Assembly (NCBI GenBank): GCA_030544215.1
Contig: JARZZO010000016.1
Coordinates: 58,321,501-58,385,500, forward strand
Direction: 5' to 3'
Length of the DNA: 64,000 nt
From: Zantedeschia hybrid cultivar
Lineage: Eukaryota > Streptophyta > Magnoliopsida > Alismatales > Araceae
This document shows positions 45,517 through 57,660 of this stretch, in pieces. The translations under genes and the position numbers were made by a program. The notes beneath the pieces are model-generated. The model had not been told where the DNA came from. It did no database searches and saw only the letters and a list, made by a program, of their open reading frames with translations. The first letter of the stretch is position 1, and every line of letters starts with the position of its first letter.

Positions 45517-48080
45517 TCAGTCCTCGACAACCCCCTCCCCCTCCACCTCGACGACGTTTCGGTCAGGAGAAGGAGAGGGAGAGTCGACGACCTGCACCGC
45601 TTCGGAAGCGGCGCCTTCAGCAAGGGCATCTTCAGCAGCGGCCTCTTCGGCATTTGCTTCTTCAGCATCGGCCTCTTCGGCATCGGCCTCTTCGGTCTCG
45701 GCCTCCTCGGCACCGGCCTCCTCGGCATCAGCTGGAGGCGCGGCCCTCTCCGCCACGAGCTCCTCCCACCAGGATAAAAGCTCCCGGGCTTCCGCGCCCC
45801 TTGGCATGGCTTCCCCGGTCAGATCGACGCTCGGGTAAGCCCGCTGGGCGACTGCTAGTCCGAGGTCAAAAACCGCGGAAGAAGCCTGCAGCTGGGCCCG
45901 GAGGATTTCCTGGGCATAGTCGTTCCCGGCCTTATAGTTAGCCACGGCCGACTCCGCTGCTTTTTCCAGTTCCCGCTTCAAGGTCGACACCTCCTCGATG
46001 AGGCGGCGCTTCTCCGAAGCTCCCCGAGCCTCCCTATCCTGGGTCTGAGCTTTGAAAGTCCGGAATTCGGACTCGACCGCCGCAAGATCGCTCTCGGCCT
46101 TCTCCTTGGCCTCAGCGGCGACACGGGCCTCTGCTGCCCTCTTCTCCAGCTGCTTCCGCGCTCGGGCACTCGCAGTCACGAGCTCCTCAACTAGGGGCTC
46201 GATGCGAGGAGCCGCCGAAGTGCCTTCCCCCGAACCAACCGGATGCGCCTCGGCTTCCAGAAGCTTACGCTGAAGCAGCTCCTGACGATGCATCAGGACA
46301 CGGGTCGTCATCGAAGCCTGCAGATCGAGGGCAGATGAGGGCCAGTAGAATCAAAAGAAGAAGCTGAAGATGAGCTGAAACACTTTCGGGGTGCTCACCT
46401 GAACCGACAGACGGGCACTCATCTCCGTCAGATCGGTGAAGGAGTGGGCCTTCAGCTCCTCAAAGATTGAAGGGAGAGTGAGGCTGTTGAGCAGACGAAG
46501 GCACGTCTGCGGGTCCTCCATGCTCTCCCCCGATGCGGGGTGCCGCCGCTCGAGCTGCGCCCGCGGTTCGGCATCTCCTCCATCGGCTCCTGCCGAAACG
46601 GCCGGAGGGGAGTCACCCCTCGGCATCTCAGGAGACGCCAATCTTGCAGCCCTTCGGGCCCCGGCGCTCCTCCTGATTAGCTGGACTTCCACCTCTCCCT
46701 CGGCCTCCTCTACCCGGGGGCGCTTCGACGCTCGGCCGCCTCCCCGAGAGGCGAACTTAGTCCTCTGCTCCCTCTCAAGGGCAGCGGCGACTGCACGACC
46801 CTCGGCGGAGGCCGCAGTCCCGAGGCCCCCGCCTCTCGTCCTCGGACCCCCGGTGCCTCGGACAGGCCTGCTCACCGCCTGCGGGGCCGGCGCCCGGCGC
46901 GAAGCGCGCTGATCCGATAGCTGGTCGAGGAGGGTGTCGAGCTGGGCCATTGCTGCAAAGCAAGAAGGGATATCAGAAGCCAAAAACAGCGATCGAGTAA
47001 AAGACTCAGAGCCGACTTACCCTCGGCCGAAACTTCGTCAGCCTCCAAAGCCGGAAGAGCTTCGGCCGGAGGAGCGGCAGTCCTTCCCCCGCGGCCCCGC
47101 GGAGCCTCCCCGGGAGGTAGGTACGGAAAGATCCGCTCCGGATCACGCTTAGGGTCCGGCCAAACCCCGGCACCTATCAACCGCTCCGCGTCGGAAAGAA
47201 GCACCGAAACGTCGTAAGGGGCCTTCGCCTGAACGTGACCCACGATGATACTCTGGACGGGAGACAGAACAGGAGGTCCCGAGAGTCCTTCGGCCAGCGG
47301 CACCCATTCGGTGGGGAAGGGCCACACACCCTTCTCCTTCTCTGGCAGAGAGACGAAGATAAACTTCCTCTTCCAGCCATGGATAGACGAAGGCTTCCCA
47401 GAGAAAATCCTCCGGCCAACCCGGGGGACAAAGCAGTACCATTCCGACTTCCCCTGCGTCTGGATCTTGAAGAGGTAGCGAACGACATTGAGGGAGGGGC
47501 GGATTTTCACGTGAGCGAAGACACTCAGGAATCCGTACACAGTGCGCCAAGAGTTGGGGAAGAGCTGAGAAGGGGCCAGCCCGTAGAAGCTAAGAAGATT
47601 GACGACGAAGGTGGGGAGAGGGAGACGGAATCCCGCCTCAAAGCTATCGACGTAAATGGAAAAAGACCCCGGGCGAACGGTATTTGCCCTAGTGGCGGAA
47701 TCGGGCCGAAGGGGGGTCGTCCAAGAGGGAAGCTGAAAGTAAGAAACTAAGTTCCTCACCTCTACATCCGAAAGGGCACAGCTAGCCCCCGAAGCAACAT
47801 CCGGGAGGCGGCGTTCCGAGGTGGAAGCCTGGCCCGAGTCCCGAACTTCCTGAAAAGCCTCGGCCCCGGAAGCCTCGGCCTCGGGAGCCTCGGCCTCAGA
47901 AGCCTCGGTCCCAGAAGCCTCGGCTCCAGAAACCTCAGTCCCGGAAGTTTCGGACCCGGAGCTTTCAGACTCCCCGGACATCGCAGAAGTAAGAGATCCC
48001 GAGGCAAGAGGGTCCGACAAGGAGGGGGGAGTGTACTCCTCGTCCGAAGGGGTAATCTCACTAGAAGAGCTCCGGACCAT
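45517..48080 (-). CDS. spliced antisense gene of element B, PF04195-like, open
   Basis: Inferred exons are 48080-47021, 46952-46399 and 46317-45517, with GT-AG introns of 68 and 81 bp; the join gives 804 residues without a stop. Exon 1 carries an acidic Ser/Glu/Ala repeat (five residues shorter than in A) and the PF04195-like domain. Exon 2 is basic and Arg/Gly/Ala-rich (RAPAPQAVSRPVRGTGGPRT, GGGRASKRPRVEEAEG). Exon 3 starts ASMTTRVLMHRQELLQ, forms a coiled coil (EFRTFKAQTQDREARG, EVSTLKRELEKAAES) and ends in an acidic Ala/Glu tail. Without splicing, a 1 bp deletion relative to A would break the frame near 46965; it falls inside intron 1, which supports the splice model. A TATA box lies at 48348-48355. 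The function is unknown; by its plan it could be a nucleic-acid or gag-associated protein. Confidence 0.75.
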
Positions 48081-48949
48081 AAAGCCGCGGAGGGAGGGAA
48101 GAAGACTGAGGCTTACTCGCAGAAAGAAGGAGAGGATCTCTCCTGAACCAGGCGTCGCCTCAAGCCTCCAGACTCCACAGGCAATGCACTCTGAGGGACG
48201 AAGAGCCTCCCCCAGTAGCCGACGAAGCTCGGATGAAGCCTTCAGGAAACTGGCCTCTCGCAGGAGAAGGAAGAAGAGCTTAGGCAGTTGCGGGGGGGAG
48301 CGTAAGCGCGGTAGCAAGAAGAGGAACAGTGCCCCGCAGAGGGCCTGTATTTATAGAGCCCGGTCGATACGCCTCCCGCCGAGGCCTGCGGCCGAGATCG
48401 TCCCGCTCGTCCCGTCGCTCCTTCCGGATGCCCGCCACGTGTGCCGTCCTTCGGCAATGATGGCGGACCGGCTCCGGGACTTGAGGCAAGAGCGATCAGC
48501 GGCTGACAGCGCCCCGACCCTTCGGCTCACCACTCGGATGCCCGCCACGCGTCCCGATCCGCAGGCGGCAAAGGGAGCGGCGGCAATCCGAGCGGAGCCT
48601 CGGGCAGAGAGCCGGGGCGATCCGCGACCCACGGGCGGTCGGGATCCGTTTGTGTTTTCTCCAGAGCGGCTGGATGCGCGACGCGTGTCCCGTGCTTCCT
48701 CGCGAGGCGACGCGCCGTCCCGTCCGTTTAATGAGGCCTGACACGGGTCAGAGGTACCGACCCTTCGGCTTCTCAGCCCTCAGCCTTCGCCGACCCTCTG
48801 AGCAAGGACAAAGCGACCGCACGGCCCTCGGCCGACCGAGGGCCTCCTCTTCCAGAAGAAGGGGGAATACGACTCCCAGGAAGACGCCTGCTGTGATTTT
48901 CTTTCTTTTCTGGCAGTTTCAGGCTATACTCTTGCCGTCTCAGAACTGA
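48081..48949. other. antisense promoter and upstream region, element B
   Basis: Contains the antisense TATA box (48348-48355, TATAAATA on the minus strand) and GC-rich sequence nearly identical to element A. I see no separate gene. Confidence 0.5.
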
Positions 48950-48969
48950 GGAAGACAAGAGTGGGGGGC
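48950..48969 (+). promoter_or_regulatory. polypurine tract of element B
   Basis: A purine-rich run ending GAGTGGGGGGC just before the 3' LTR, as in element A. Confidence 0.75.
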
Positions 48970-48973
48970 TATG

Positions 48974-50118
48974 TGATGCGGCAGAATCCGATTCGGCCCA
49001 TTGCAGCAGGCCCAAACCCCATTCAGCCCAACAGCAGCAGTGCTAGGCCCTCCGGCGGCCTTCGGCCCGCTAGCGGCCCAGCAGCCCTCGGCCCATAAGC
49101 GGCCCCGTCGCTCCCGGCCCAACAGGCTTCAGCCCGTCAGCGGCCCATCAGCCTACGGCCCGGGAACAGCACGGCGGCCCAGGGCCCAGCAGGCTTCGGC
49201 CCGTCAGCGGCCCAACCCCCTCCGGCCCGGTAGCCGAATCCGGCCCACTCCGGTGGCGGATCAGACGCTATGGCGGTTTATCAGTAAGCCTCCTTTTAGT
49301 CCTATATCGGCTGCCACCGTTAACCATCCGCTACCCTCCGCTATAAGTATCCTGCTACTTGTGGCCAAGGAGGGAAGGGGGAAAAAAACGGATGCCCCTC
49401 TAAGCTTCCGAAACCCCTTAAAGGACTACTGTCCGAATAGGGTTCTAGCTGTTTCCTCTTGCTTCCTGAATCGAATCTTCTTCAGAAGCTAACTTGACCG
49501 TCGGAGGGGGTTCCCCAGGGCTGACGCCCGGGACTCCTGCTGACTGGTTCTTCTTCTTCTTTCCCTCCTGCAGGGGCTTGGTTCGAATCATCGCCGACCT
49601 CCCCGAGTCGGTCTCGGCCGCCGACCTCGGACTCCTCTCCCCGGTCTCGACGCCGAACGCCGGCTGCCCCGCGCCAGGAGACTCGGTCTCACGCTGAAGT
49701 AGCCTTCGGACTCGCCGTCCGAGGGCAATCCCGTCGGTCGCCCCGCGCCAGGAGACTCGGCCTCGCGCTGAAGGCGCCTTCGGACCCCCTCGTCGGAGAG
49801 CGAGCCGTCCCCCCGTCCGATCTCGGACTTCCCGGCTTCTGCTCCGACGCCCGTCTACGGCTCCGCCGACAGGAGCTCCTGCTCGCGCCGCGCCTTCGTC
49901 CGACCGAAGGAGCAGCGGCTCACTATCCAAGAGCAGCTCGGCGGCAGATCGCGCCCCCCGCGGGCGGATCCTCTTCACTCCGAAAGAGCCTCGGCTTCGC
50001 CCCGCTGTGGATCCCCGTCGGGTCCCCTCGTCACCGCTCGATCCGGACCGGCTCCGGATCCTCCTTGTTTCGGATCCCCGTTTGCGGGATCCGGTCGTGA
50101 TAGATCCAGTCTACATCA
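48974..50118 (+). repeat. 3' LTR of element B
   Basis: 1145 bp. It differs from the 5' LTR by a rearranged G/A tract near 49368-49388, a 1 bp deletion near 49939 and about five substitutions. The target duplication CTAAT follows. Confidence 0.95.
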
Positions 50119-50123
50119 CTAAT

Positions 50124-50689
50124 GTATAAAATTAAAATTGATAGAATGTAATCTAGCACCCACTATTAGTATTAATATCAAAATTAATAAAAAACTATCT
50201 AATATAGCAACTAAACACCCCCTAGAATTTTATGAAGGTTACAGTGATGCTTTCTTAAAATATTTTTGTAACATTACTGCTGATTAGGAATGTAAGTGGT
50301 ACAGATCTGAGTAGACTCCTACTCAAAATAAATATACTCAAGTCTATAGTAGATCTAACAATGTCAACAGCTATATGGATGAACGCCTCAAACTTTAAAT
50401 CTTCTTCTTATTTTCTTGATGACAAAAGATAAGCAGACTTAAGAAAAAAATCATTTATCTTGAGTTATAATACACTTTTTAAATGTGCCTGATTTCAGAT
50501 AGAGTATCGTAGAAATCTAATGATAATTTTGTGCAACATATGACTATGTAACTGTTATTAGATAAATTTAGTATAGTTAGACACAAAGTTAACACTTCAA
50601 ATAACATGAGTGTTCTAAAGACATAGCCACAGTTCAGTAAGTATTTTTCTTTCTTGATTTCTTTTAAAGTTGGTCCCAACATGTTCCAT
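50124..50689. other. intergenic, site of element B insertion
   Basis: AT-rich. The run CTAAACACCCCCTAG near 50210 resembles the inner-to-outer end of a Tourist-like MITE, so B may have landed in one, but I could not find a matching left end. Confidence 0.3.
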
Positions 50690-50930
50690 GTGTTCATATG
50701 GGCCAACCTCCGATGAGTAAAGAAATCTAAAAAATAAAAAAAAATATTATTGGACTTGATCCGTTACGGATATTTCTTTTTATTGTTCATTGGGGGTCCA
50801 TTTTTGACTGTTTTATTATTATTTTTAAATCATCTGATTAGAAATGTACGTATACAAATATGTGGAAGATGTTGGGGCCCACTTTTGAAAAAAATCATTT
50901 TTTTTAAAACTTGCTGCACGTAAAACTCTT
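50690..50930. mobile_element. foldback MITE fragment, copy 3
   Basis: Shares with the 34410 and 35249 copies the block TTGGACTTGATCCGTTACGGATAT...TTTTATTGTTCATTGGGG and ends near AACTTGCTGCACG. The left end is eroded. Confidence 0.5.
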
Positions 50931-51230
50931 ACTGTATAAGCTCATGATATTTGAACCCTCTTAAGCCTTGTAGCCAACTAGCCTGTGCGTGCAAGAGTTG
51001 AACTCTGGGCCCACGGCCCACTTAGAGGGTTCACGAGATAAATTAGCCACGGCCGAGAATTTCGCGAGACGCCGCTGCAGGATACGCAGCCTTAAAATCG
51101 CCGCGCAATTGGTGGTGGTTTTTTTTTTCCTTTTTTTAGGTATCATCCTCCAAGAAAAATCCAAATTTTATGTAGTCCCAGGAGTTTACTAAATCTTACA
51201 CGTCTATATATATCTATATATATCTATTTA

Positions 51231-51238
51231 TATAAATA
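51231..51238 (+). promoter_or_regulatory. TATA box of the catalase gene
   Basis: TATAAATA lies 113 bases upstream of the start codon, in a run of TATATCTA repeats. It predicts a transcript start near 51262 and a short leader of about 80 bases. Confidence 0.7.
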
Positions 51239-51343
51239 GGACGACGGTGCGGCGTGTTGCAGACGAAGCCGTGCTCACGCTTTGGCGACGTCGCAGGGAG
51301 GAGTTGTGGTTCTCCACGCAGAGATCAGGAAGGCTCCTCCGCC

Positions 51344-51361
51344 ATGGATCCCTATAGGGTA

Positions 51362-51395
<34 letters not shown>

Positions 51396-54300
51396 GTCTC
51401 TCTCTCTCTGTTTCTTATGTTCATTTGGTTTCCGATCGTGGGTTTTCTGTTGGATTGAGGGTGTCAAGCCAGTTTCTTATCATACCAATCTGTAGTTTTG
51501 GGGCCCTTCGTTAGATTATTGGATTGTTCTACTCTCTGATGCCGATTTCCTCTTGTGCATTGGCTCTCGCGGGCTGGGTTTGTTTCGAATCGTGCGTTTG
51601 AGGATTTTTTGTTGCTGTTTTTTTTTTTTTTTTTGGTTTTCTTGGTTTATTGTCGAATTTGGTTGTGGTTGGCGTTTGTTGATGGGGTTTCTGCGGCTGG
51701 GTTTTGTTGCAGCAACGCCCCTCGAGCGCGTTCAACTCGCCCTTCTGGACCACCAACTCCGGGGCGCCCGTCTGGAACAACAACAATTCGCTCACTGTTG
51801 GAGCCCGGGGTACTTCTCTAATCTCGGCGCTGGCTTGATTCGTTTCCTTAAAAAAAAACATTGGATGCGGGTGATGCCTTGAAAGTTTGAATTTTGATTC
51901 GTATATCGTATAAATCCCTTCTGGAGGAGAGGGAAAAAAAGGATTTTGATTTTTATATCCTAAAATTCGTTTCACAAGGTGATTAGAATGTTTTATTCTT
52001 TATACTAGCCGTTATTGCACAGTGTTCACAGCTTCTTATCTTCAATCAAATGGTGTCTTGCTGCTGCAGCCCTGGGTTCTCAATGGGTTGTGTATGTCAA
52101 CTTTCTTATGGTTTGCATGTCTGCAGACGAATGCACATTACGAATTCTTTTTTGGCTAAAAAACCATTTCTTTTATGACTTTGAGACTTAGTTCCATAAA
52201 ATGAAAATACTAGTGGTTTTAAAATTTTAATCCACATGCAAAGTTTTGCATCTGCTGACAAGACTCTTTCTGTCAGGAACAATAATTCACTCAAATTGGA
52301 CTTGGCTTATAAAATCTATTCCTAGCCTTTGACAAAAACCTAGACCAAAAAGCTTCAGCACTGCCCCAGTGTCTGTTTGTTATTTTGTTTACCTTTTCTA
52401 AAGAAGTGATGGCACCTAAGATGGTTCAGTGTGATGCCTTAAAAGGATTGATGGAGGCAAAGATATCTCGCTACTTATCTATTGCAAAATGTATAGCGAA
52501 TGAGAAAATCATCATCCTGTTCTGTTTTATTTAGTCTCCTAAGACATTCCTTTATTCACAATCCCACTCCATTTGTGTATTCGTATATTAGGAGAAAAAT
52601 GAATAGCATTTCTAAACATTTCATTGAGTATGTTTAAGAAGATATATTAACATGTCAAGGAGGTATTCTCATGATACATAAGCATTGGTGTGGTTATCGA
52701 CTGTTGCTTTGGCTTCCAGGGGGAAACAGAGGGAAACTCATAGGAAACTCTGGATGGATCCTGTAAGACTGTTGATTGTTTTGTTCCTCTAAAGCTTGTT
52801 TAATATGGTTTAATATGATTGTTGATTGTGAAGCTGATTTTGTATGCCTAGAGAATACTCATGATAGCAAATAGAATTTCATTGCTGCATGCTGAAGTGA
52901 AATGTGACGAATAATGGTAGTTGGATTATTTTTTGATGGGCAGGACCTATACTCCTTGAGGATTACCATTTGCTTGAAAAGCTTGCACAGTTTGATAGGG
53001 AGCGAATTCCTGAACGTGTTGTTCATGCCAGGGGTGCTAGTGCCAAGGGCTTCTTTGAGGTTACCCATGATGTCTCTCATCTTACTTGTGCTGATTTTCT
53101 GCGGGCACCAGGTGTCCAGACACCTGTGATTGTTCGTTTTTCGACTGTTATTCACGAGAGGGGGAGCCCTGAGACTTTGAGAGACCCAAGAGGTTTTGCT
53201 GTGAAGTTCTACACTAGAGAGGTACTAAGAAGATCTTTTTTTTTCTTCTTCCTCATTGCTCGTGAAACATAAATAATCGAAATGCATGTCTGTGGCAGAA
53301 ACTGATGCTACTGAAATCAGTGTTTCCTTCTGGAACATGCTAAAGAGAGAAACGCCTTAATTGCTTCTGCAGCAGTCTGTTTGTTTTGGATGAGAGTTAC
53401 CTCACCCTTCAATTTCTGAAAACAATTTCCTTGTATGAATTAAGACTCACCGTTGCATCCAGATTTCTGTTTGGAGATGTATCTTTTCCATTCATGTAGT
53501 GAAAAGGATAATATTTTATTTCTTGCTAAGATCCATATCGATGAATTTTAATCTTATTTCTATATTGTATATTGAGACTGTAAAATATCAAAAGCTTCAT
53601 ACTGAAATGCTTTTGAATTTAGACTGTTGCTCTTTTGAGTCTATCCACCAGAGTAAAGAAAAAGGTAAAAGAAGCTATACACACAAATCTAAGGTGGAGA
53701 CTACGTGCATCAAGTCAGTGGTGAAGGGTATCCATTTTCAAATATAGGAAATTCAGGGAATCAGTTAGTCTCAATCTCTTATTATTCATTGGATGTCCTT
53801 ATACCATGAAACCTTTCTTCATCCTTTGCTCCCTCTCCCACCCTCATGCTTCTGTTGCTATTTTCTATTTCTGTTTATGTGCCTTGAATATTTATTTAAC
53901 AGGGGTACTGGTTAGCTAACATGCCACTTGTAGCTAATTCCACAAATTACTAGATCTTAACATGTGAAATTCATGTCTGGTTGTTATTGTGAAGATGTTG
54001 ACAATCCTTAGGAAAATGAATGAATTGTAGAAATAGCCAGTGAAATTCAAATCACTTGCAAGATGTTGACAATGTCTTGGAATGGAATGAATTGTAGAAA
54101 TAGCTAGTGAAAATCATGTTTTCTTATAAAATGTTTTGTTTCTCTTTAAAAGGGATGGTTTGCCAAGGAAAAGGGTCCACATTCCAGTTGTTTGCATGAT
54201 TGCATAAGTTGAACTATGACAATTAATCAAACTTCCATCTGATAATTCAAATTACATTGACAGCACTAACATACTGTTGTTATTCCATATCACTCAGTAT

Positions 54301-57300
54301 ACTGGCTGTTGTACCGAGATGAAATGTTGTAGACATCAAAGGTGATGGCCCATTTGGCTTATGAAGTCAATGTGTGTTTGGTATGTTTATCCATCATATT
54401 CCCTGCATATTCCCAGATAAGCAGGTTGCCATTGTGTAATTACCATTACTGCCTTCATAAGATTGATGGGCTTAACGACTGAAATTGCCTTTGGCTGGGA
54501 ATATGAAAGTTATCACCATGGCGTGTGTTTTAATCCTGCAGTTTATACCATTTGAGGCTTTGTCCTACTGATTTCTTAGAATAGCTACTAGTTTTCAACT
54601 TAATCGTGATTCATGAAACATCATTATCTTGGACTTGAATGATAGTATCTTCATATACTGTTCAGTCTGTAAAATAAAATAAAATTGAGGAGTACAAAAT
54701 AGAATCTCTCTTTCATGAATGTCTATTCAACATCTTAATGTGGTGAGCGAAGTAGCGAATTCCTGTGGTCTTGAAAAGATCTCATCAGGGATCTGTGTAC
54801 CTATATCTGTATCATGCAAGTCTATCTTTCTTCATGCTTGTAGATACTTGCCAGTGTGTATGCACATTCACATGCTAACACATGCATTTTGTCTTTTCTT
54901 TTGGTGGTTAAAGTTGTGCACTGCATTTAAAGTGAATTACTACTCTATTTTTGTTGAGTGCAACAAGTTCAGCATTCCAATGCATTATTTACTCTGAAAA
55001 ATTAAGGTTGCAATGAATTCTGAAATCAAGCTCACTGATTGTTATGCCTTCATTTTGTGGTCTCAGGGTAACTTTGATCTTGTGGGGAATAATTTCCCAG
55101 TGTTTTTTATCCGTGATGGCATTAAGTTCCCTGACATGGTCCACGCATTGAAGCCAAACCCGAAAACACACATCCAAGAGAACTGGAGGATCCTTGACTT
55201 CTTCTCTCACCACCCAGAGAGTCTGCATATGTTTACATTTCTCTTTGATGACATTGGTATTCCTACAGACTATAGGCATATGGATGGTTCAGGTGTGCAC
55301 ACCTACACACTTGTCAGCAAGGAAGGGAAAGCCCATTATGTTAAGTTCCACTGGAAACCCACATGTGGAGTGAAATCTCTGTTGGATGATGAGGCTGTTG
55401 TGGTTGGAGGCGCCAATCATAGTCATGCCACCAAGGATCTTACTGATGCCATTGCTGCTGGTAACTACCCTGAGTGGAAGCTCTATATTCAGATAATGGA
55501 TCCGGATCATGAGGACAGGTTCGATTTTGACCCACTTGATGTCACCAAGACATGGCCTGAAGATATCTTGCCTCTCCAGCCAGTTGGACGCATGGTCTTG
55601 AACAAGAATATCGATAACTTCTTTGCAGAGAATGAGCAGCTAGCTTTCTGCCCAGCAATCATTGTGCCTGGAATCTATTATTCAGACGATAAGTTGCTAC
55701 AGACTAGGATCTTCTCCTATGCTGATACTCAGAGACACCGCCTGGGGCCAAACTACTTGATGCTCCCAGCAAATGCACCAAAATGTGCTCACCACAACAA
55801 CCACCATGAGGGTTTTATGAATTTCATGCACAGGGATGAGGAGGTAATATACTCTATAATTTGAAATATCTTTCGGTTTCCTGTCAATGATGGCATTGGT
55901 ATAGTCTAATATTTTATTCTTCAGGTAAATTACTTCCCTTCAAGATATGACCCTGTCCGACATGCTGAACAGTTCCCCATTCCTCCCCGTATTCTTAATG
56001 GAAGACGTGAGAAGGTGAGATCATATTGACCAGCAACTCTGCAAGTTTATATTGAAAGATTATGAATTCTGTCATGGTTCCTTAGTGATTTTCATGGACT
56101 TTCTTCTTGGGGTTGGCAGAACTTTTAGTTGGAATCTTCGTTTGGCTTCCTCTTTCAACATAAAAAATGTTGAGTAGAAGTAGTTATAACTAGAGTCAAA
56201 TCTTCTCTACCAACCTCACTTTTTCTCCAATCTAGGAAGCTTTAGTTTGAAGCTTGTGGTGGGAAGCCAAAAAACAAACATAGCACTGTGTAAAGAGCTT
56301 TCAACATCGTTTCTCCCTCTCAAACTAACTAAGTGGAAGTTTAAAGGTGTTTCCAATTGTAAGCTGCACCAAACATCGCCTTGGTACTCGAGTGGTTCTC
56401 GTAGATTTTTGACATTTTTACTGTTTCTTTCTTTATATCGTGCTTAAGTAATTGGGCGTTTTGTGGTGGTTGGGAGGGGGTGCGGATGTGGTGGTGTTGC
56501 TTCCTTTCTGACATCTTTATATTTGTCTGCTGGTTTTATTTTGGTCAAATTTGTGGATGAATCCTATGTTAAAGATGTGCTACTTTTGCTCCATAGTAAT
56601 GAAGCGTGTACATCTTTGAAACTCAGATGATTATATGAGAGGAATTATAACATGCCAAAGACATGGCAAAATAGTTTGTTTATGCCTATAGCATCGATTG
56701 ATCCTCTGGTGTTCACGCGTAGTACATGTATGGCAGTATGGTCCTCAGGTTCTCTAGAAGTTAATGTTCTACTGCCTGCCACTTCTGCCAGTGACCTACT
56801 CTGGTCATAGTGTGGTAGCCGCTCTAGTGTGGCGGGATGGTCCTCTAGAAGTTAAATGTACTACTGCCCGCCAGTTCTATCAGTAATCTATTTAACAGGA
56901 TGTTTCTGTTGAATGCAGTGTTGCATTCAAAAGGAAAACAACTTCAAACAGCCTGGAGAGAAGTACCGGTCCTGGGCCCCTGACAGGTTAGTTTCTTCCT
57001 GATATCCACAAATCCAAACTGCTTATGGATATACTTTCCGGAGCTTTTCCAACATGGACTTCATCATTTCCTGTTTTCATTTCAGGCAAGAGCGCTTCAT
57101 TAAGCGCTGGATCGATGCACTCTCTGATCCCAGGGTCACCCATGAAATCCGCACCATTTGGATCACATACTGGTCACAGGTAAATCTCCGATGCCACCTC
57201 TTTTCCTATGAAAACTACCGTGACCTTTCTTTTCTCAACTCATTTTTGTTCCTAACCTTAGTAAACAGTAGTTTGATCCAAAAATCAAATAATGAAAGGG

Positions 57301-57407
57301 AAGGAGAAAGGAATCTGATGAAGGTTTTTACATTGTTGCTATTGCAGTGCGACAAGTCTCTTGGCCAGAAGCTGGCTAGTCGCCTTAACATCAAGCCCAC
57401 TTTGTGA
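51344..57407 (+). CDS. CAT: catalase, eight exons, complete
   Basis: A haem enzyme that turns hydrogen peroxide into water and oxygen, in peroxisomes. By eye the exons are 51344-51358, 51713-51809, 52944-53221, 55067-55843, 55925-56014, 56919-56986, 57086-57179 and 57348-57407. All have GT-AG borders and their total is 1479 nt, exactly 492 residues, the usual length of plant catalases. Key residues are in place: distal His65 (RVVHARG), Asn138 (VGNNFPVFF) and the proximal haem ligand Tyr348 (RIFSYADTQRHRLGPNY). The start ATG has a good context (GCCATGG). The C-terminal region has QKL followed by the end NIKPTL, consistent with the internal tripeptide used by plant catalases for peroxisome import. 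The first exon codes only five residues. The sequence alone does not settle which CAT isoform it is. Confidence 0.97.
51359..51415. repeat. CT-rich microsatellite in catalase intron 1
   Basis: Imperfect (CT)n with TGTCT interruptions starts a few bases after the donor of the first catalase intron. CT runs near the 5' end of genes are common in plants. Confidence 0.9.
53222..55066 (+). other. 1.8 kb intron of the catalase gene
   Basis: Lies between the codons for FYTRE and GNFDLV. AT-rich; contains two related runs GAATGAATTGTAGAAATAGC (near 54017 and 54081). No nested gene seen. Confidence 0.85.
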
Positions 57408-57660
57408 GGACCTGCTCATCTACTTGGTGGTGATTTTGCAAGTGACAGAATGTTTGGAGACAGTGTGGCGTTTTCAAGATCCAGCGATTCTACAAATCTG
57501 TCTTACTAAAATGGAGCTCCCTGTCTTAGCAAAACTTCCTTTGTCCAAGTCAACATATAACTGAGTTGATGTAATAAACTGCCGTGTCTATGCAGCAATT
57601 ACGGTCTCCCTCTTCCAGTGAAGGTCTCTGATAACAATAAATACTTCTATCGATACCCAT
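57408..57660 (+). terminator. catalase 3' untranslated region with poly(A) signals
   Basis: AATAAA occurs at 57573-57578 and 57636-57641, about 165 and 230 bases after the stop. Either can direct cleavage. Confidence 0.65.

Larger units (their letters stand above)
40352..50118 (+). mobile_element. element B: non-autonomous Tat-lineage LTR retrotransposon
   Basis: A 9,767 bp element of the same LTR family as element A, with the perfect target duplication CTAAT (40347-40351 and 50119-50123). It has the primer site, a short gag remnant, an expanded 71/73 bp array, an open antisense gene and the polypurine tract, but no protease, reverse transcriptase, RNase H or integrase. It must have been moved by enzymes from an element like A. 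The LTRs differ at about six sites plus one short G/A-rich tract and a 1 bp deletion, so it is also young. Confidence 0.93.

Noticed and set aside
51529..51975. 148-residue minus-strand frame over catalase intron 1 and exon 2
   Set aside because: Antisense shadow of the catalase gene made by a T-run and coding bias.
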